Below are positions 34,202-44,181 of a stretch of DNA of 64,000 nt, in pieces. Source of the stretch: Treponema sp. (lineage in GTDB: Bacteria; Spirochaetota; Spirochaetia; Treponematales; Treponemataceae); contig JAAYNH010000082.1 in NCBI GenBank assembly GCA_012520945.1, positions 1 through 64,000 on the forward strand, read 5' to 3'. The position numbers and the translations under genes were made by a program. Every line of letters begins with the position of its first letter. The first letter of the stretch is position 1. Under the pieces are notes generated by a model. The model made no database searches. It saw nothing but the letters and a program-made list of their open reading frames with translations, and had not been told where the DNA came from.

Positions 34202-37200
34202 CTTTCAAAATATTTGCAAGATATTTTTAATGAACTTAATACTAATAATGCAATATATCCTCGTGAAATTGAAGGCTTGACAGGAAGTTTACAAGGCTTT
34301 TTTTCCGCTAATTTTCTTTTACACTATATCAAAAAACAAAGTGGAAAAAAAGAGATTTGTGCAGATTTAATTGCAATTGTTCCAACAGAAAAAGATGCTC
34401 AAGACTTTGCCATAGATTTACGTACTGCAGGAATTGAAGAAATTCGTTATTTTCCGTGGTGGGGCATGGTTCCATACAGGAATGTACCAAAAGGAGCTGT
34501 TATTTTTGGTGAAAGAATTGCAGCATTATCTGATTTGGTAAAAACTAAAACAGGTAGAAGAGCTAATTCTAAACCACGTGTTTTTATTGTTACTCAAAGG
34601 GCGGCACTTTCTCCGGTGCCACCTCCGGAGTACGTTGAAAGTTTACTATTTTATTTGGAAAAAAAACAAACATTTGATAGTATACAATTGGCAAAAAAAT
34701 TAATTGAACATGGCTATATACGTGTGCCACGTGTAACTGTTCGTGGCGAATTTGCACTTCGCGGTGAAGTATTGGACATTTTTATGCCTGGCGAAGATGT
34801 TGCTCATCGTATTGTTTTTGATTTTGATGAAATAGCACAAATTAAGAAATTTGAAACTGAAACACAAGTTTCTTGCGGTGAAGTTGATTCATTACAGATT
34901 TATCCAATGAAAGAAGTTATATGGACAGATGAACTTATTGAAAAACTTGAAAATAATTTAAAAAAACATAGTGTTTTAAAAGAATATATAGAACACTTAA
35001 CTGAGGGACTTTTATCTGAATTATTAATCAATCGATGTAGTGACGGAGAAGAACTTTTTTATCCGTTAGTTTTTGACAAACAATATAGCATTCTTGATTA
35101 TATTGGTAAAGATGTACCTGTATTTTTTATTGATTATGACCGTCAGGATAATGCTCAGGAAAGTTTTGACAGAGAATTTTCCGGTATGTATAAACGCACT
35201 TTTCTTGAACGCCCCGTTCCATTACCTAATGACTTGCTTTTATCATTTAAAGATTTGGAAAATTCACATAATAAACGTCTTTTATTTCGTTCAATTCACG
35301 GAAAAGAAGTAACTGAAAATGAACGATTCTTTGTTGATAGTGAACAATCCACAAGTTTTTTTGGTAATATAAATTATTTAAAAGAAACACTATCTGATTT
35401 ATTTGCTGATAATTGGAAAGTTATAATTTATGCTGAAAGTGAAAATCAATCGTTACGTATTAAAGAAATTTTAAAGGATTTTTCACAACAAAAATATTTT
35501 CAAATTTTGCCTTTAGGAATATCAAGTGGATTTAAACTGCCGGAAATTAAAGTACTGATTATTCATGAAAATGAAATTTTTGGTAGAAGAAAGCATGCTC
35601 CGCGTTCCGTGAAACAAGTTAAAAGTGCAGTTATTGATACTTTTGTGGAGCTTAATCCGGGCGATTATGTAGTTCATGTAAATTATGGCATTGGACTTTT
35701 TAAGGGTATTGAGCGCGTAAAAACAAGTTCAAATGAAAGAGATTATATAAAACTTTTATATGCTGATGAAGAAACTGTATTTATTCCTATTGAACAAGTT
35801 AATCTTGTTCAGCGTTATATCGGTAATGAAGGTAATTCTACTTGCTTAGATAGAATAGGTTCAAAAAGTTGGGAAAATCGTAAAAATAAAGTTAAAAAAA
35901 GCGTAGAAGATATTGCACAAAAACTTATTGATTTATATTCAAAACGAAAAGCAGCTCGCGGTTTCCCTTTTCCTAAAGATGGTGAGTGGCAAATTGCTTT
36001 TGAGGCAGCTTTTCCATATACGGAAACTGATGATCAATTAATTGTTGCCAAAGAAATTAAAGATGATATGGAAAAAGATGTCCCGATGGACCGTCTCGTT
36101 TGCGGAGACGTTGGTTATGGAAAAACTGAAATGGCAATGAGAGGTGCTTTTAAGGCAGTAATGGGTGGTAAACAAGTTGCTTTTTTAGCACCTACAACTA
36201 TTTTAGCTGAACAGCATTATGAAACATGCAAAGAACGTTTTGAAAAATTTCCTGTAACAATTGCACAAATGTCAAGATTTGTCAGTAAAGCGGAGCAAAA
36301 AAAAATCCTGGATAAATTATCACGCGGTGAAATTGATATTCTTGTGGGCACTCATAGAATTATACAAAAAGATGTAATTTTCAAAGATTTGGGTTTAATG
36401 ATTATTGATGAAGAGCAACGTTTTGGTGTAAAAGATAAAGAACGTCTTAAACAGCTTAAGACAAATATTGACTCACTTGCAATGAGTGCCACACCTATTC
36501 CACGAACACTTCACATGAGTTTGCTTAAAATTCGTGATATGAGTCTTTTGTCTACTCCTCCGCAAAACCGTCAAAAAATTGAAACGGTAATTGATGAATA
36601 TAATGATGACAGAGTCGCCGAAGCAATTCGTCGTGAAGCTGAACGTGCAGGACAAGTTTTTTATTTGCACAATCGTGTTGAAAGTCTTGAAGAAGTGCAA
36701 AAAAAATTACAAAAACTAGTGCCGGAAATGCTTGTTGATATTGCTCATGGAAAAATGAATGCTTCTGAATTAGAAGATATTTTCCGCAGATTTAAGATGG
36801 GTGGCTTTCATGTCTTAGTTGCAACGACAATTATCGAAAACGGTATTGATATTCCTAACGTAAATACAATTATTATTGATCGTGCAGATATGTACGGAGT
36901 TTCACAACTATATCAATTACGCGGTCGTGTAGGTAGAAGTGACAGAAAAGCTTATGCGTATCTGCTTTATCCGAAAGGCAAAAGTTTATCCGAAATTGCC
37001 ATGAAACGCCTTCAAGTAATTAGTGATTTTACTGAATTAGGTAGTGGTTTTAAAATAGCCATGAAAGATATGGAAATTCGTGGTGCAGGAAATCTTTTGG
37101 GTAAAGATCAAAGTGGCGATGTTTATTCAGTAGGTTTTGATTTATATTTACGCCTTTTGGAAGATGCGGTAAAACGATTAAGTGATGAAAAATATGAAAC

Positions 37201-37645
37201 TGAAAATGATGTTTTACTTGATTTGGATTATACAGGATATATTCCTGAAACGTATATTATGAACCCACAAATTAAAATGGAAGTTTATAAAAAAATTGCT
37301 ACAATTTCTTCAAGTGATGAGTTAGAAATTTTATATGGAGAATTACTTGATCGCTTTGGTCCGTTACCTGAAGAAGTATCTAGTTTGCTTTCATTAGCTC
37401 AAATTCGTATAACGTGTAAAAAATTAAATATATCTTCTTTAAGAGAAAAAGCAGGGTATGTTTATATTGAATTTAGTCGAGTTTCGGAAATTTCTGTAGA
37501 TAAAGTTTTGCGTCTTATAAAATCATCAAGTGGAGTGGTAAAACTTGATGCTAAACAACCAAACGTTCTAATTCTTAATACAGGTAAAATCGGTTTAAAA
37601 GAAAAAAGCGAATATATAAAAGAAAAATTAGAGTCATTGAGTTAA
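34190..37645 (+). CDS. mfd: transcription-repair coupling factor
   Basis: The 1151-residue protein has the UvrB-like N-terminal region, the RNA-polymerase-interaction domain ([20 protein letters not shown]), a RecG-like SF2 motor with Walker [12 protein letters not shown] near residue 640 and the DEEQ box ([10 protein letters not shown]) near 740, motif [18 protein letters not shown], and a TRCF C-terminal domain. Mfd removes RNA polymerase stalled at lesions and recruits UvrA. It starts without a clear Shine-Dalgarno on a very short leader. Its 3' end overlaps the convergent protease gene by 12 nt. Length is normal for the family. Confidence 0.97.
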   Translation: MNTLLSKYLQDIFNELNTNNAIYPREIEGLTGSLQGFFSANFLLHYIKKQSGKKEICADLIAIVPTEKDAQDFAIDLRTAGIEEIRYFPWWGMVPYRNVPKGAVIFGERIAALSDLVKTKTGRRANSKPRVFIVTQRAALSPVPPPEYVESLLFYLEKKQTFDSIQLAKKLIEHGYIRVPRVTVRGEFALRGEVLDIFMPGEDVAHRIVFDFDEIAQIKKFETETQVSCGEVDSLQIYPMKEVIWTDELIEKLENNLKKHSVLKEYIEHLTEGLLSELLINRCSDGEELFYPLVFDKQYSILDYIGKDVPVFFIDYDRQDNAQESFDREFSGMYKRTFLERPVPLPNDLLLSFKDLENSHNKRLLFRSIHGKEVTENERFFVDSEQSTSFFGNINYLKETLSDLFADNWKVIIYAESENQSLRIKEILKDFSQQKYFQILPLGISSGFKLPEIKVLIIHENEIFGRRKHAPRSVKQVKSAVIDTFVELNPGDYVVHVNYGIGLFKGIERVKTSSNERDYIKLLYADEETVFIPIEQVNLVQRYIGNEGNSTCLDRIGSKSWENRKNKVKKSVEDIAQKLIDLYSKRKAARGFPFPKDGEWQIAFEAAFPYTETDDQLIVAKEIKDDMEKDVPMDRLVCGDVGYGKTEMAMRGAFKAVMGGKQVAFLAPTTILAEQHYETCKERFEKFPVTIAQMSRFVSKAEQKKILDKLSRGEIDILVGTHRIIQKDVIFKDLGLMIIDEEQRFGVKDKERLKQLKTNIDSLAMSATPIPRTLHMSLLKIRDMSLLSTPPQNRQKIETVIDEYNDDRVAEAIRREAERAGQVFYLHNRVESLEEVQKKLQKLVPEMLVDIAHGKMNASELEDIFRRFKMGGFHVLVATTIIENGIDIPNVNTIIIDRADMYGVSQLYQLRGRVGRSDRKAYAYLLYPKGKSLSEIAMKRLQVISDFTELGSGFKIAMKDMEIRGAGNLLGKDQSGDVYSVGFDLYLRLLEDAVKRLSDEKYETENDVLLDLDYTGYIPETYIMNPQIKMEVYKKIATISSSDELEILYGELLDRFGPLPEEVSSLLSLAQIRITCKKLNISSLREKAGYVYIEFSRVSEISVDKVLRLIKSSSGVVKLDAKQPNVLILNTGKIGLKEKSEYIKEKLESLS

Positions 37646-38329
37646 AAAAATTACTATAATATTGTATAAACTGTGAACTACAATGTTCCAAAGTAAATTA
37701 TCATTTGTTTTCCATATTAAAATGCGTAAATAAATTGCAGCAAAAAAAGCATTTAAAATAGCAAATATCCCAAGATATTTATGTGCTAAGGCAAAAAGGC
37801 AAATAGCGATAATTTCAGCAAAAATATTTAAAAATTTTGATAATTTTATATTTTGTACATAACTAATCATATATTTAAGACGATTGACTATATAAAATCT
37901 ATATAAAATTTCTTCATATGTTGCTTTTACAAATATGTTTATCACAAAAGGAAATAAACTTCGAAAAGTAAAATTTAAATTAATTGTAGGTACATGGATT
38001 AATTCTATTTTAAAAAAAGAAAAAGCATACTTAATTATAAGTGTAATAATAAACATAATTTTTAATGTATTAAAACTGTAAAAAAAGTGATAAAATTTAA
38101 AATATGAAAAATAATATTCTTTTATACTTTTTTTTTCAGGAAAAAAACATAGTAATAAAGCTAAAAGCAAGGAAGATGTTAAGATAAAAAAAATTGAGAC
38201 ATAATTATCAACTTCAAAATTATTATCAGAGTGAATTTGTAAACTTGGTAAGATTGGAGGAATTATGAAAAATATAGATATTAAAAAAAATTCAAATAAA
38301 ACGTAAGAAAAATAATGAAATTTTTTCAT
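37634..38329 (-). CDS. CPBP-family intramembrane metalloprotease
   Basis: The 231-residue protein has 5-7 hydrophobic segments and the CPBP (Abi/CAAX) pattern: EE139-140 with R144 (TYEEILYRF), LAHKYLG (H183) and NIVVHSLYN (H219), all facing the membrane interior. The glutamates and histidines are those that hold the metal in this family. Its substrate is unknown. It is divergent from the PilZ gene across a perfect palindrome (38333-38351). No clear Shine-Dalgarno. Confidence 0.8.
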   Translation of the reverse strand: MKKFHYFSYVLFEFFLISIFFIIPPILPSLQIHSDNNFEVDNYVSIFFILTSSLLLALLLCFFPEKKSIKEYYFSYFKFYHFFYSFNTLKIMFIITLIIKYAFSFFKIELIHVPTINLNFTFRSLFPFVINIFVKATYEEILYRFYIVNRLKYMISYVQNIKLSKFLNIFAEIIAICLFALAHKYLGIFAILNAFFAAIYLRILIWKTNDNLLWNIVVHSLYNIIVIFLTQ

Positions 38330-38332
38330 TGT

Positions 38333-38351
38333 TATGATATATTATATCATA
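38333..38351. promoter_or_regulatory. palindrome in the protease/PilZ divergent promoter
   Basis: tatgatata-t-tatatcata is a perfect 9-bp palindrome between two divergent genes, 3 bp from the protease ATG. It contains -10-like TATAAT/TATATT on both strands, so a regulator bound here could block both promoters; alternatively it is a chance result of TA-rich promoter DNA. Confidence 0.4.
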
Positions 38352-38362
38352 GAGGCTTTTTT

Positions 38363-39568
38363 GTGAACAGCATAATTCCGATTTTAATCATATTGATTAT
38401 TACGTTAGTAATAATTCGTTTAATAATTCTCTTTAGCGATAAAATTCGGTTTATTTCAAAAGGTTTAGATTCGCGATTTAAAATGAAAGAAATTTTACTT
38501 TTATGGAAACTTGCAAAAACATCCGGCTTGGAAGATCCTGCAAGTTTGTTTTTGTCAGTACATGCACTAAATAGAAGTATAGCTTATGTAATTTCAACTA
38601 CAAGGGCAAATCATACGGAGCACACAAAGGAAACACAAGAATTTTTATCTCGTCTTTATGAATACAGAACAAAAGTTGAACTAGATCCAAAGTTACGCAA
38701 AGGATTAAAATCTTCAAAAGGAATTGCAGTAGGACAAAAAATTCGTGTTGTTGTTAAAGGACATGGAATATTTTCATCAACTGTTTTAAATAATGGGCGT
38801 CATTTAATAATTATTTTACCTTTGAAAGATGGTTTAATTACAATTCCCGCTTTAGATTGGATTCATAAAACAATAACTGTATATTTATGGCGCTCAAATG
38901 ACGCGAGTTACGTTTTTGATGCATTTGTTATTGAATCAGGTGTTTTTAACGGAAAAGTTGTTCTTTATCTTCAACATACCGATGATTTACTTAGAGCTCA
39001 AAAAAGAAAATCCGTGCGTTGCCAATGCAAAATTCCTGCTCAAATGTTTTTAGTTAAATCAGAAACTACAGATTTAACGGCCCCTGAACATGGAGAAGGT
39101 TTAAGATGTATTATTGAGGATATTTCTGAAGGTGGTGCATTTGTGCACATTGGCGGTAAAGGTAAAAAAGGTATGCAAATTAAACTGCAATTTACTATTA
39201 ATGAATCACTGGTAGTAATGCACGGTTTTGTAAAAAGTGTTGAATTTGATATGGAAAATAATCAGTCAAGATTACATTTTGAATGTACAGATATTGAACC
39301 AAGAATGAAAAATGCTATACTCAGTTATGTTTACAATGTTTTGCCACAAGATGAAAAAGAAATGGTTGAAGCAATTAATCTAGCTGAACAAGATGAAATT
39401 GAAGCTGAAAAAATAATTCCGTTAAAAGGCCATAATGACTTTATTAATCTTGAAAAGATGACAGAAAGTGATATAATTTACGGAGAAACAAAACCTTTGA
39501 CAGAGTCGCCTTGGGAAGAAAATTCTGAAAACTATTATGTTATGGAGGATAATAATGAAAATAAATAA
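38363..39568 (+). CDS. PilZ-domain protein, YcgR-like
   Basis: With GTG at 38363 (AGAGG site 7 nt upstream) the protein has 401 residues: a short hydrophobic N-terminus (SIIPILIILIITLVIIRLII), a middle domain, and a PilZ domain from about residue 212 with the c-di-GMP motif RKSVR and DISEGGA. YcgR-like proteins slow or steer flagella when c-di-GMP is high, and this gene lies upstream of a HEAT protein and comEC. Its N-terminal membrane helix suggests it is tethered to the inner membrane. Confidence 0.85.
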   Translation: MNSIIPILIILIITLVIIRLIILFSDKIRFISKGLDSRFKMKEILLLWKLAKTSGLEDPASLFLSVHALNRSIAYVISTTRANHTEHTKETQEFLSRLYEYRTKVELDPKLRKGLKSSKGIAVGQKIRVVVKGHGIFSSTVLNNGRHLIIILPLKDGLITIPALDWIHKTITVYLWRSNDASYVFDAFVIESGVFNGKVVLYLQHTDDLLRAQKRKSVRCQCKIPAQMFLVKSETTDLTAPEHGEGLRCIIEDISEGGAFVHIGGKGKKGMQIKLQFTINESLVVMHGFVKSVEFDMENNQSRLHFECTDIEPRMKNAILSYVYNVLPQDEKEMVEAINLAEQDEIEAEKIIPLKGHNDFINLEKMTESDIIYGETKPLTESPWEENSENYYVMEDNNENK

Positions 39569-40718
39569 ATTATTTTTAACCTTTGTATTAGTTTTTTGTT
39601 TTTCATTTAATCTTTTTTCAGAACAATCTTCTGCATTATTAAAAGATTTTGTTGCAGGAAATTTAAATGATAAAATTCACATATTAAAAATTACAAAAAG
39701 CACACCTATTGAAAGTTTTGTAAATGAAAATTCTTTTAATTTTATTGAGTCTTATTATACTTTGCTTGAAAATGATGACACTTTTAAAGAATTGATTTGC
39801 CTCACTATTGAAGGATTGCCAAAAAAAAACACTCCTAGAAATGCAGATGCTTTACAAAGAGTTTTTTTACATTTTGAAGATGAAAAAATAAAAATAGCTG
39901 TAATTGAAAAAATACCACAATTTGAAGATAATACTGACGAACTTATTAATCTGTTAAATAATTTTGTAAAAAATTCTATTCAAGAAAATACATATGAATC
40001 AAAAATATTTTTAGCGGCTGTAAAATCACTTTCTGAATGTGCTCATCCATCATCTTTTCATGTTTTGTTTTCATGTTACGTAGCAAATATTTCAACACAA
40101 ATAAATGAAATTGTTGAAAAGTCATTAAAAACGATGGCTGAATCAAATAAAGCACAAATAATTGCCATAATTGCAAATAATCCACCTAAAGAAAAATTAC
40201 TTGCGTTACGAATATCAAACAAAAAACATACAAATAATGATTATTTTTCTGCAGAAATCGCTGAAAATGCTCTTGCAATTACTATAAATTTAACTGAGAG
40301 TAAGCAAGATATTTCAGAAGATTTGGTAACATTACAACTTGAAGCTATGAGAATAATTTCAGAATTTTCATGGACTAGGGCTTCATCATTAATTATTAGA
40401 TATTTTGACGTTGCAAAACAACAATTTAAAAACAATATTATTTCTAAAAATGATTTTATTGATGTTATTGTTTGTATGTCAAGATTAGCAACAGTAGAAA
40501 TAGGAAAAACATTAGCTTCATATCTTGGAACTCTCAATTTGGAAACAGAAAAAACTGGTTCCTACGACAAAGATATTATTCTTGCCGTTATTAATTCTTT
40601 GGGAGTTTTAGGTGAAAAATCTGCATTTGATTATTTACTTTATGTTATCTCTTTTTCAAATTATTCAGAAGAAATCATTTCAGCTTCCAGAGATGCTCTG
40701 TCGAGGTTGAAGTGGTAA
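39555..40718 (+). CDS. exported HEAT-like repeat protein
   Basis: The ATG at 39555 has GGAGG just upstream and overlaps the end of the PilZ gene; a longer reading (39537) would bury the signal peptide. The 387-residue protein starts with a signal peptide (KINKLFLTFVLVFCFSFNLF, then SEQ) and consists of about eight helical repeats of HEAT/Armadillo type (AVKSLSECAHPSSFHVLFSC, EIISASRDALSRLKW). It is probably a periplasmic scaffold. Cotranscribed with PilZ and comEC genes. Confidence 0.75.
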   Translation: MKINKLFLTFVLVFCFSFNLFSEQSSALLKDFVAGNLNDKIHILKITKSTPIESFVNENSFNFIESYYTLLENDDTFKELICLTIEGLPKKNTPRNADALQRVFLHFEDEKIKIAVIEKIPQFEDNTDELINLLNNFVKNSIQENTYESKIFLAAVKSLSECAHPSSFHVLFSCYVANISTQINEIVEKSLKTMAESNKAQIIAIIANNPPKEKLLALRISNKKHTNNDYFSAEIAENALAITINLTESKQDISEDLVTLQLEAMRIISEFSWTRASSLIIRYFDVAKQQFKNNIISKNDFIDVIVCMSRLATVEIGKTLASYLGTLNLETEKTGSYDKDIILAVINSLGVLGEKSAFDYLLYVISFSNYSEEIISASRDALSRLKW

Positions 40719-40719
40719 A

Positions 40720-41982
40720 ATGTTAAAAACAAAATTTCGATTTTTCTCGTCAATAGAAATTGCAGCATTTTTATGTGTTTTGTTAATTTATACAAAAATT
40801 GTTCCTGTTTATATAAGGCAACCTTTTTTGTGTGTATTTAAAAACGATGAAATTTCACAAATTACAGGTATTGTTTGTTCAAATCCGAATAAAACATCAA
40901 AAGGCAACGTTTATATTTTTAATGTAAAAACTAATAAAGCAATTTCAAAAAATGGTGACTTTTGTGATTCTTCCGGAATAATTTCTGTTATGGCTCCTAC
41001 AAATTTGATTGAAGCTCATTATCCCGGAAAATTATATCATGACTTTGGAAGTGTTATTGAAAATGGTGTAAAAATACAATTGAAAAATCTTAGAAACTTT
41101 AAATCATCCGAAAAGAAAAAAAATGAAACTCCTTTATTTTATTGTGAAAAAATAGAAACGAATGGCTGGAAAAATGCATTTGCAAAAATACGTGCTGTTT
41201 TTAGAATACAATTTAAACGTTTAATGTTTCAGTGGAGAGGTGCAGGCGGTTTGTTATTAGCTTTACTTTCAGGTTCTAGAGAATACACTGACACAAATCT
41301 TGCAAATGCATTTAGAAATGCAGGTTTGTCACATATCTTAGCACTGAGTGGAATGCATTTATCGTTTTTTTCGGGCATAGCAACAAAAACCGGTAAAGGT
41401 ATATTTGGAAAAAAATATGTTGGCATTTTTAGTTTATTTGCAATTTTTACTTTTGTTTGGTTTGCTGGTCTTTCTCCGTCACTTTTTAGAGCATTGATTT
41501 GTTCAATATTACTTTTATTTTTTAATACAATTAATTTAAAAGTATCAATGTTTACGATTTTATCTTGCAGTTTTATTATTCAAGCAATTATTTTTCCTCA
41601 AGATGTTAATGCAATTGCTTTTATTTTATCTTATGGTGCATTACTTGGAATAATTCTTTTTTCAAAACCTTTTCAAAAAATTATAAATCCTTTCTGTCCG
41701 AAAAAAATTGCAAATAGTTTAGCTGCTTCAGTTGGTGCTCAGTTTATTACTATGCCTGTTAGTTTGTCTGTTTTTGGCTCATTTGCATCAATAGGAATAA
41801 TTGCAACAGTTATTGTTTCACCATTAATAAGTTTGTTTTTGCTTTTAGGCTTTGCATTAGTTATTATTTCTCTTTTAATTCCTCCACTGTTGGAACCACT
41901 TGGAGTAATAATAAATATTGTGTATAATATCATTAATTATATGGTTTGCTTTTTTGCACAAGCACCGTCAATTTCAATTTAA
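40720..41982 (+). CDS. ComEC/Rec2-type competence membrane protein, N-terminal/channel part only
   Basis: The 420-residue protein has the ComEC competence domain: GLSHILALSGMHLSFFSGIA, LSPSLFRALICSILLLF and about eight membrane segments. The first 130 residues resemble the OB-like N-terminal domain. The C-terminal metallo-beta-lactamase domain of full ComEC (usually 700 or more residues) is absent; the next gene is rsmA, so it is not just split. It could still import DNA with help from other proteins. ATG starts 1 nt after the preceding stop. Confidence 0.85.
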   Translation: MLKTKFRFFSSIEIAAFLCVLLIYTKIVPVYIRQPFLCVFKNDEISQITGIVCSNPNKTSKGNVYIFNVKTNKAISKNGDFCDSSGIISVMAPTNLIEAHYPGKLYHDFGSVIENGVKIQLKNLRNFKSSEKKKNETPLFYCEKIETNGWKNAFAKIRAVFRIQFKRLMFQWRGAGGLLLALLSGSREYTDTNLANAFRNAGLSHILALSGMHLSFFSGIATKTGKGIFGKKYVGIFSLFAIFTFVWFAGLSPSLFRALICSILLLFFNTINLKVSMFTILSCSFIIQAIIFPQDVNAIAFILSYGALLGIILFSKPFQKIINPFCPKKIANSLAASVGAQFITMPVSLSVFGSFASIGIIATVIVSPLISLFLLLGFALVIISLLIPPLLEPLGVIINIVYNIINYMVCFFAQAPSISI

Positions 41983-42003
41983 TATCAAATAATTTGAGGA
42001 TAA

Positions 42004-42900
42004 ATGCTTTTAGTTGATTATAATTCACCAACAAGTTTAAAAAATTTTCTTGATGATAAAAATATGTCTATGCAAAAAAAATTCGGTCAAAATTTTTTAA
42101 TTAATTCAAGTGCAAGACAAAAGTTGGCAGATGTTTTAGATTTATCACCTGGAATGAAAGTGTGGGAAGTTGGTCCCGGACTTGGTGCTTTAACTCATGA
42201 AATTTTACAAAAAGGAGCACGTTTAACTGCTTTTGAAATTGACAAAGGTTTTTGTTCTATTTTGCCAACTTTTTTCGATTCTGAATATTTATCTCAAACT
42301 TCCGGTGCTGCTTTTAATCTAATTCCTGGAGATGTTTTAAAAACATGGAAAGATGAGTTTAAGAAAAATGGTGCACCGGAACGCTTTTTTGCTAATTTAC
42401 CATATAATGTTGCCACTGCAATTATAGTTGATATGATTAGTGAAGGGTTACGTTTTGATAAAGCTGTCATTACTGTGCAAAAAGAAGTTGCTATGCGTAT
42501 GACTGCAAAACCTGGAAATCAAAATTATTCATCATTTTCTGTGCTTTGTCAGTGGGCATATGATATTTCTAATGTAATTGATTTGTCAGGAGGTTCTTTT
42601 TGGCCTAGGCCGAACGTAGATTCACGTGCTGTTAAATTTGTAAAAAAAGAAAATTTTCCAAGATGTAAAAACGATAAATATTTTATGGAAATGTTACGTT
42701 CTTTATTTTTAACAAGAAGAAAAACCATTAAAAATAATTTGACACAATTTTATTCGAACACTGATTTAGCTTTTACTGTTTTGAATAAAGCAAATATTAA
42801 TCCACAGTTACGTGCAGAAAAATTAAGTGTTGATGAGCTTTTGGCACTTTCCGATATAAGTTTTGAAATACATAGTCAATATTTAGTAGAGGAAAAATAA
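42004..42900 (+). CDS. rsmA: 16S rRNA dimethyltransferase (A1518/A1519)
   Basis: The 298-residue protein contains KKFGQNFLINSSARQKLADV, the SAM loop VWEVGPGLGALTHEIL, the NLPYN motif of N6-adenine methyltransferases, and FLTRRKTIKNNLTQF. RsmA (KsgA) dimethylates two adjacent adenines near the 3' end of 16S rRNA during small-subunit assembly. It has a GAGGA site before ATG 42004; a later in-frame ATG is possible. The next gene starts immediately after its stop. Confidence 0.95.
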   Translation: MLLVDYNSPTSLKNFLDDKNMSMQKKFGQNFLINSSARQKLADVLDLSPGMKVWEVGPGLGALTHEILQKGARLTAFEIDKGFCSILPTFFDSEYLSQTSGAAFNLIPGDVLKTWKDEFKKNGAPERFFANLPYNVATAIIVDMISEGLRFDKAVITVQKEVAMRMTAKPGNQNYSSFSVLCQWAYDISNVIDLSGGSFWPRPNVDSRAVKFVKKENFPRCKNDKYFMEMLRSLFLTRRKTIKNNLTQFYSNTDLAFTVLNKANINPQLRAEKLSVDELLALSDISFEIHSQYLVEEK

Positions 42901-43590
42901 TTGATTAAGGAAAATATTAAAAATATACAAAAAAAAATAGATGAATATATTTTGAAAAGTGATAGAAAAAACTCTAACGTAAAACTTATGGTTGTGAGCA
43001 AATTTCAAACTATTGAAAAAATTGAATGTGCTATAAATGCAGGACAGTTTTTATTTGGTGAAAATCGTGTACAAGAAATAGTACAAAAATTCCCTGAAAT
43101 TTTAAAAAAATATCCAAATGTTGAGCTTCATATGATTGGTAATTTGCAGCGTAACAAAGTAAAACAAGTTTTACCTTTTATTAGTGCTATTCAATCGGTA
43201 GATAGAATTTCTTTACTTGATGAAATAATAATACAAGCAGAAAAATTACAATTAAAAAAACGTGTACAAATATATTTTGAAATTCATACAGCTGAAGAAA
43301 CTAAAAGCGGTTTTCAAAATATTGAAGATTTGATTGAGGTAATTGAAAAATCTGCAAAAAGTTCATATATTAAACCTGTAGGTTTTATGACAATGGCACC
43401 TTTTATTGATGATGAAAAAGTTGTACGTGCTTCATTCCAAAAATTGAAAGATATTGCAAAAAAATGTCAAGAAAAATTTCCTGAGCTGGAATTAAATGAA
43501 CTTTCAATGGGAATGAGTGGCGATTTTCATATTGCCATAGAAGAAGGTTCTACTTTAATACGTATTGGAACTGCAATATTTGGCCAATGA
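42901..43590 (+). CDS. YggS-family PLP homeostasis protein
   Basis: The 229-residue protein has the fold and motifs of alanine-racemase-like PLP proteins without catalytic activity: LMVVSKFQTIEKIECAINAG (PLP lysine K34), FGENRVQEI, ELHMIGNLQRNKVKQVLPF, IQSVDR and MGMSGDFHIAIEEGSTLIRI near the end. These proteins bind PLP and help balance vitamin B6 and amino-acid pools. The start is TTG directly after the rsmA stop, with an AGAGGA site. Confidence 0.9.
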   Translation: MIKENIKNIQKKIDEYILKSDRKNSNVKLMVVSKFQTIEKIECAINAGQFLFGENRVQEIVQKFPEILKKYPNVELHMIGNLQRNKVKQVLPFISAIQSVDRISLLDEIIIQAEKLQLKKRVQIYFEIHTAEETKSGFQNIEDLIEVIEKSAKSSYIKPVGFMTMAPFIDDEKVVRASFQKLKDIAKKCQEKFPELELNELSMGMSGDFHIAIEEGSTLIRIGTAIFGQ

Positions 43591-43611
43591 TAATTTAACT
43601 AGGAAAATATT

Positions 43612-44181
43612 TTGAAAAAAATAATTTCATTAATTTTGATTTTTAGTTTAATTTTTGTTCCTCTTTTTTCTGTTGAAAATAATTCTAATGAAATTATTAC
43701 AATTAATAGTGTTGACTGGCGAAAAGATTTACGCCGTGCAGAAATTGTTACATTAGGTTCATTGCCTTTTACAACACTACTTGCAACATTAGGTTATCAA
43801 GTTTATAGATATATAGATAGTGGATTTAATTCAAAATATTTTCCAAACCCTCTTGCAAAATCTTCAAGTGATGCACAATTAAATATGGATGAACAATTAG
43901 GTATTTTAATTGCAGCCTCAAGTTTAAGTTTGTGTGTTGGTGTAACAGATATCATAGTAAATACTGTAAAAAGAAATAAAGAAATTAAAAGACAGCGAAA
44001 TTTAAAATTACCGGATGGAATGGAAATTTCTAATGAACCAAGAACGTTACCAAAAATTAAAACAGAAGTTGAATATTCGGAAACTGCAGAAAATATTGAC
44101 TTAGAAATAAATCAACTACACGAAAATTCACAGTTACAAGAAAATTTATCTGAAGAAAATTTTAAGGAAAATTATGAATAA
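43612..44181 (+). CDS. conserved hypothetical exported/membrane protein
   Basis: The 189-residue protein begins TTG (AGGA site) and has a signal peptide or anchor (KKIISLILIFSLIFVPLFS), then a second hydrophobic helix around residues 98-116 (LGILIAASSLSLCVGVTDII). The last 70 residues are charged and low-complexity. No domain recognised. Its stop overlaps the start of the RluA-family gene by 8 nt, so it is part of the rsmA transcript. Confidence 0.65.
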   Translation: MKKIISLILIFSLIFVPLFSVENNSNEIITINSVDWRKDLRRAEIVTLGSLPFTTLLATLGYQVYRYIDSGFNSKYFPNPLAKSSSDAQLNMDEQLGILIAASSLSLCVGVTDIIVNTVKRNKEIKRQRNLKLPDGMEISNEPRTLPKIKTEVEYSETAENIDLEINQLHENSQLQENLSEENFKENYE

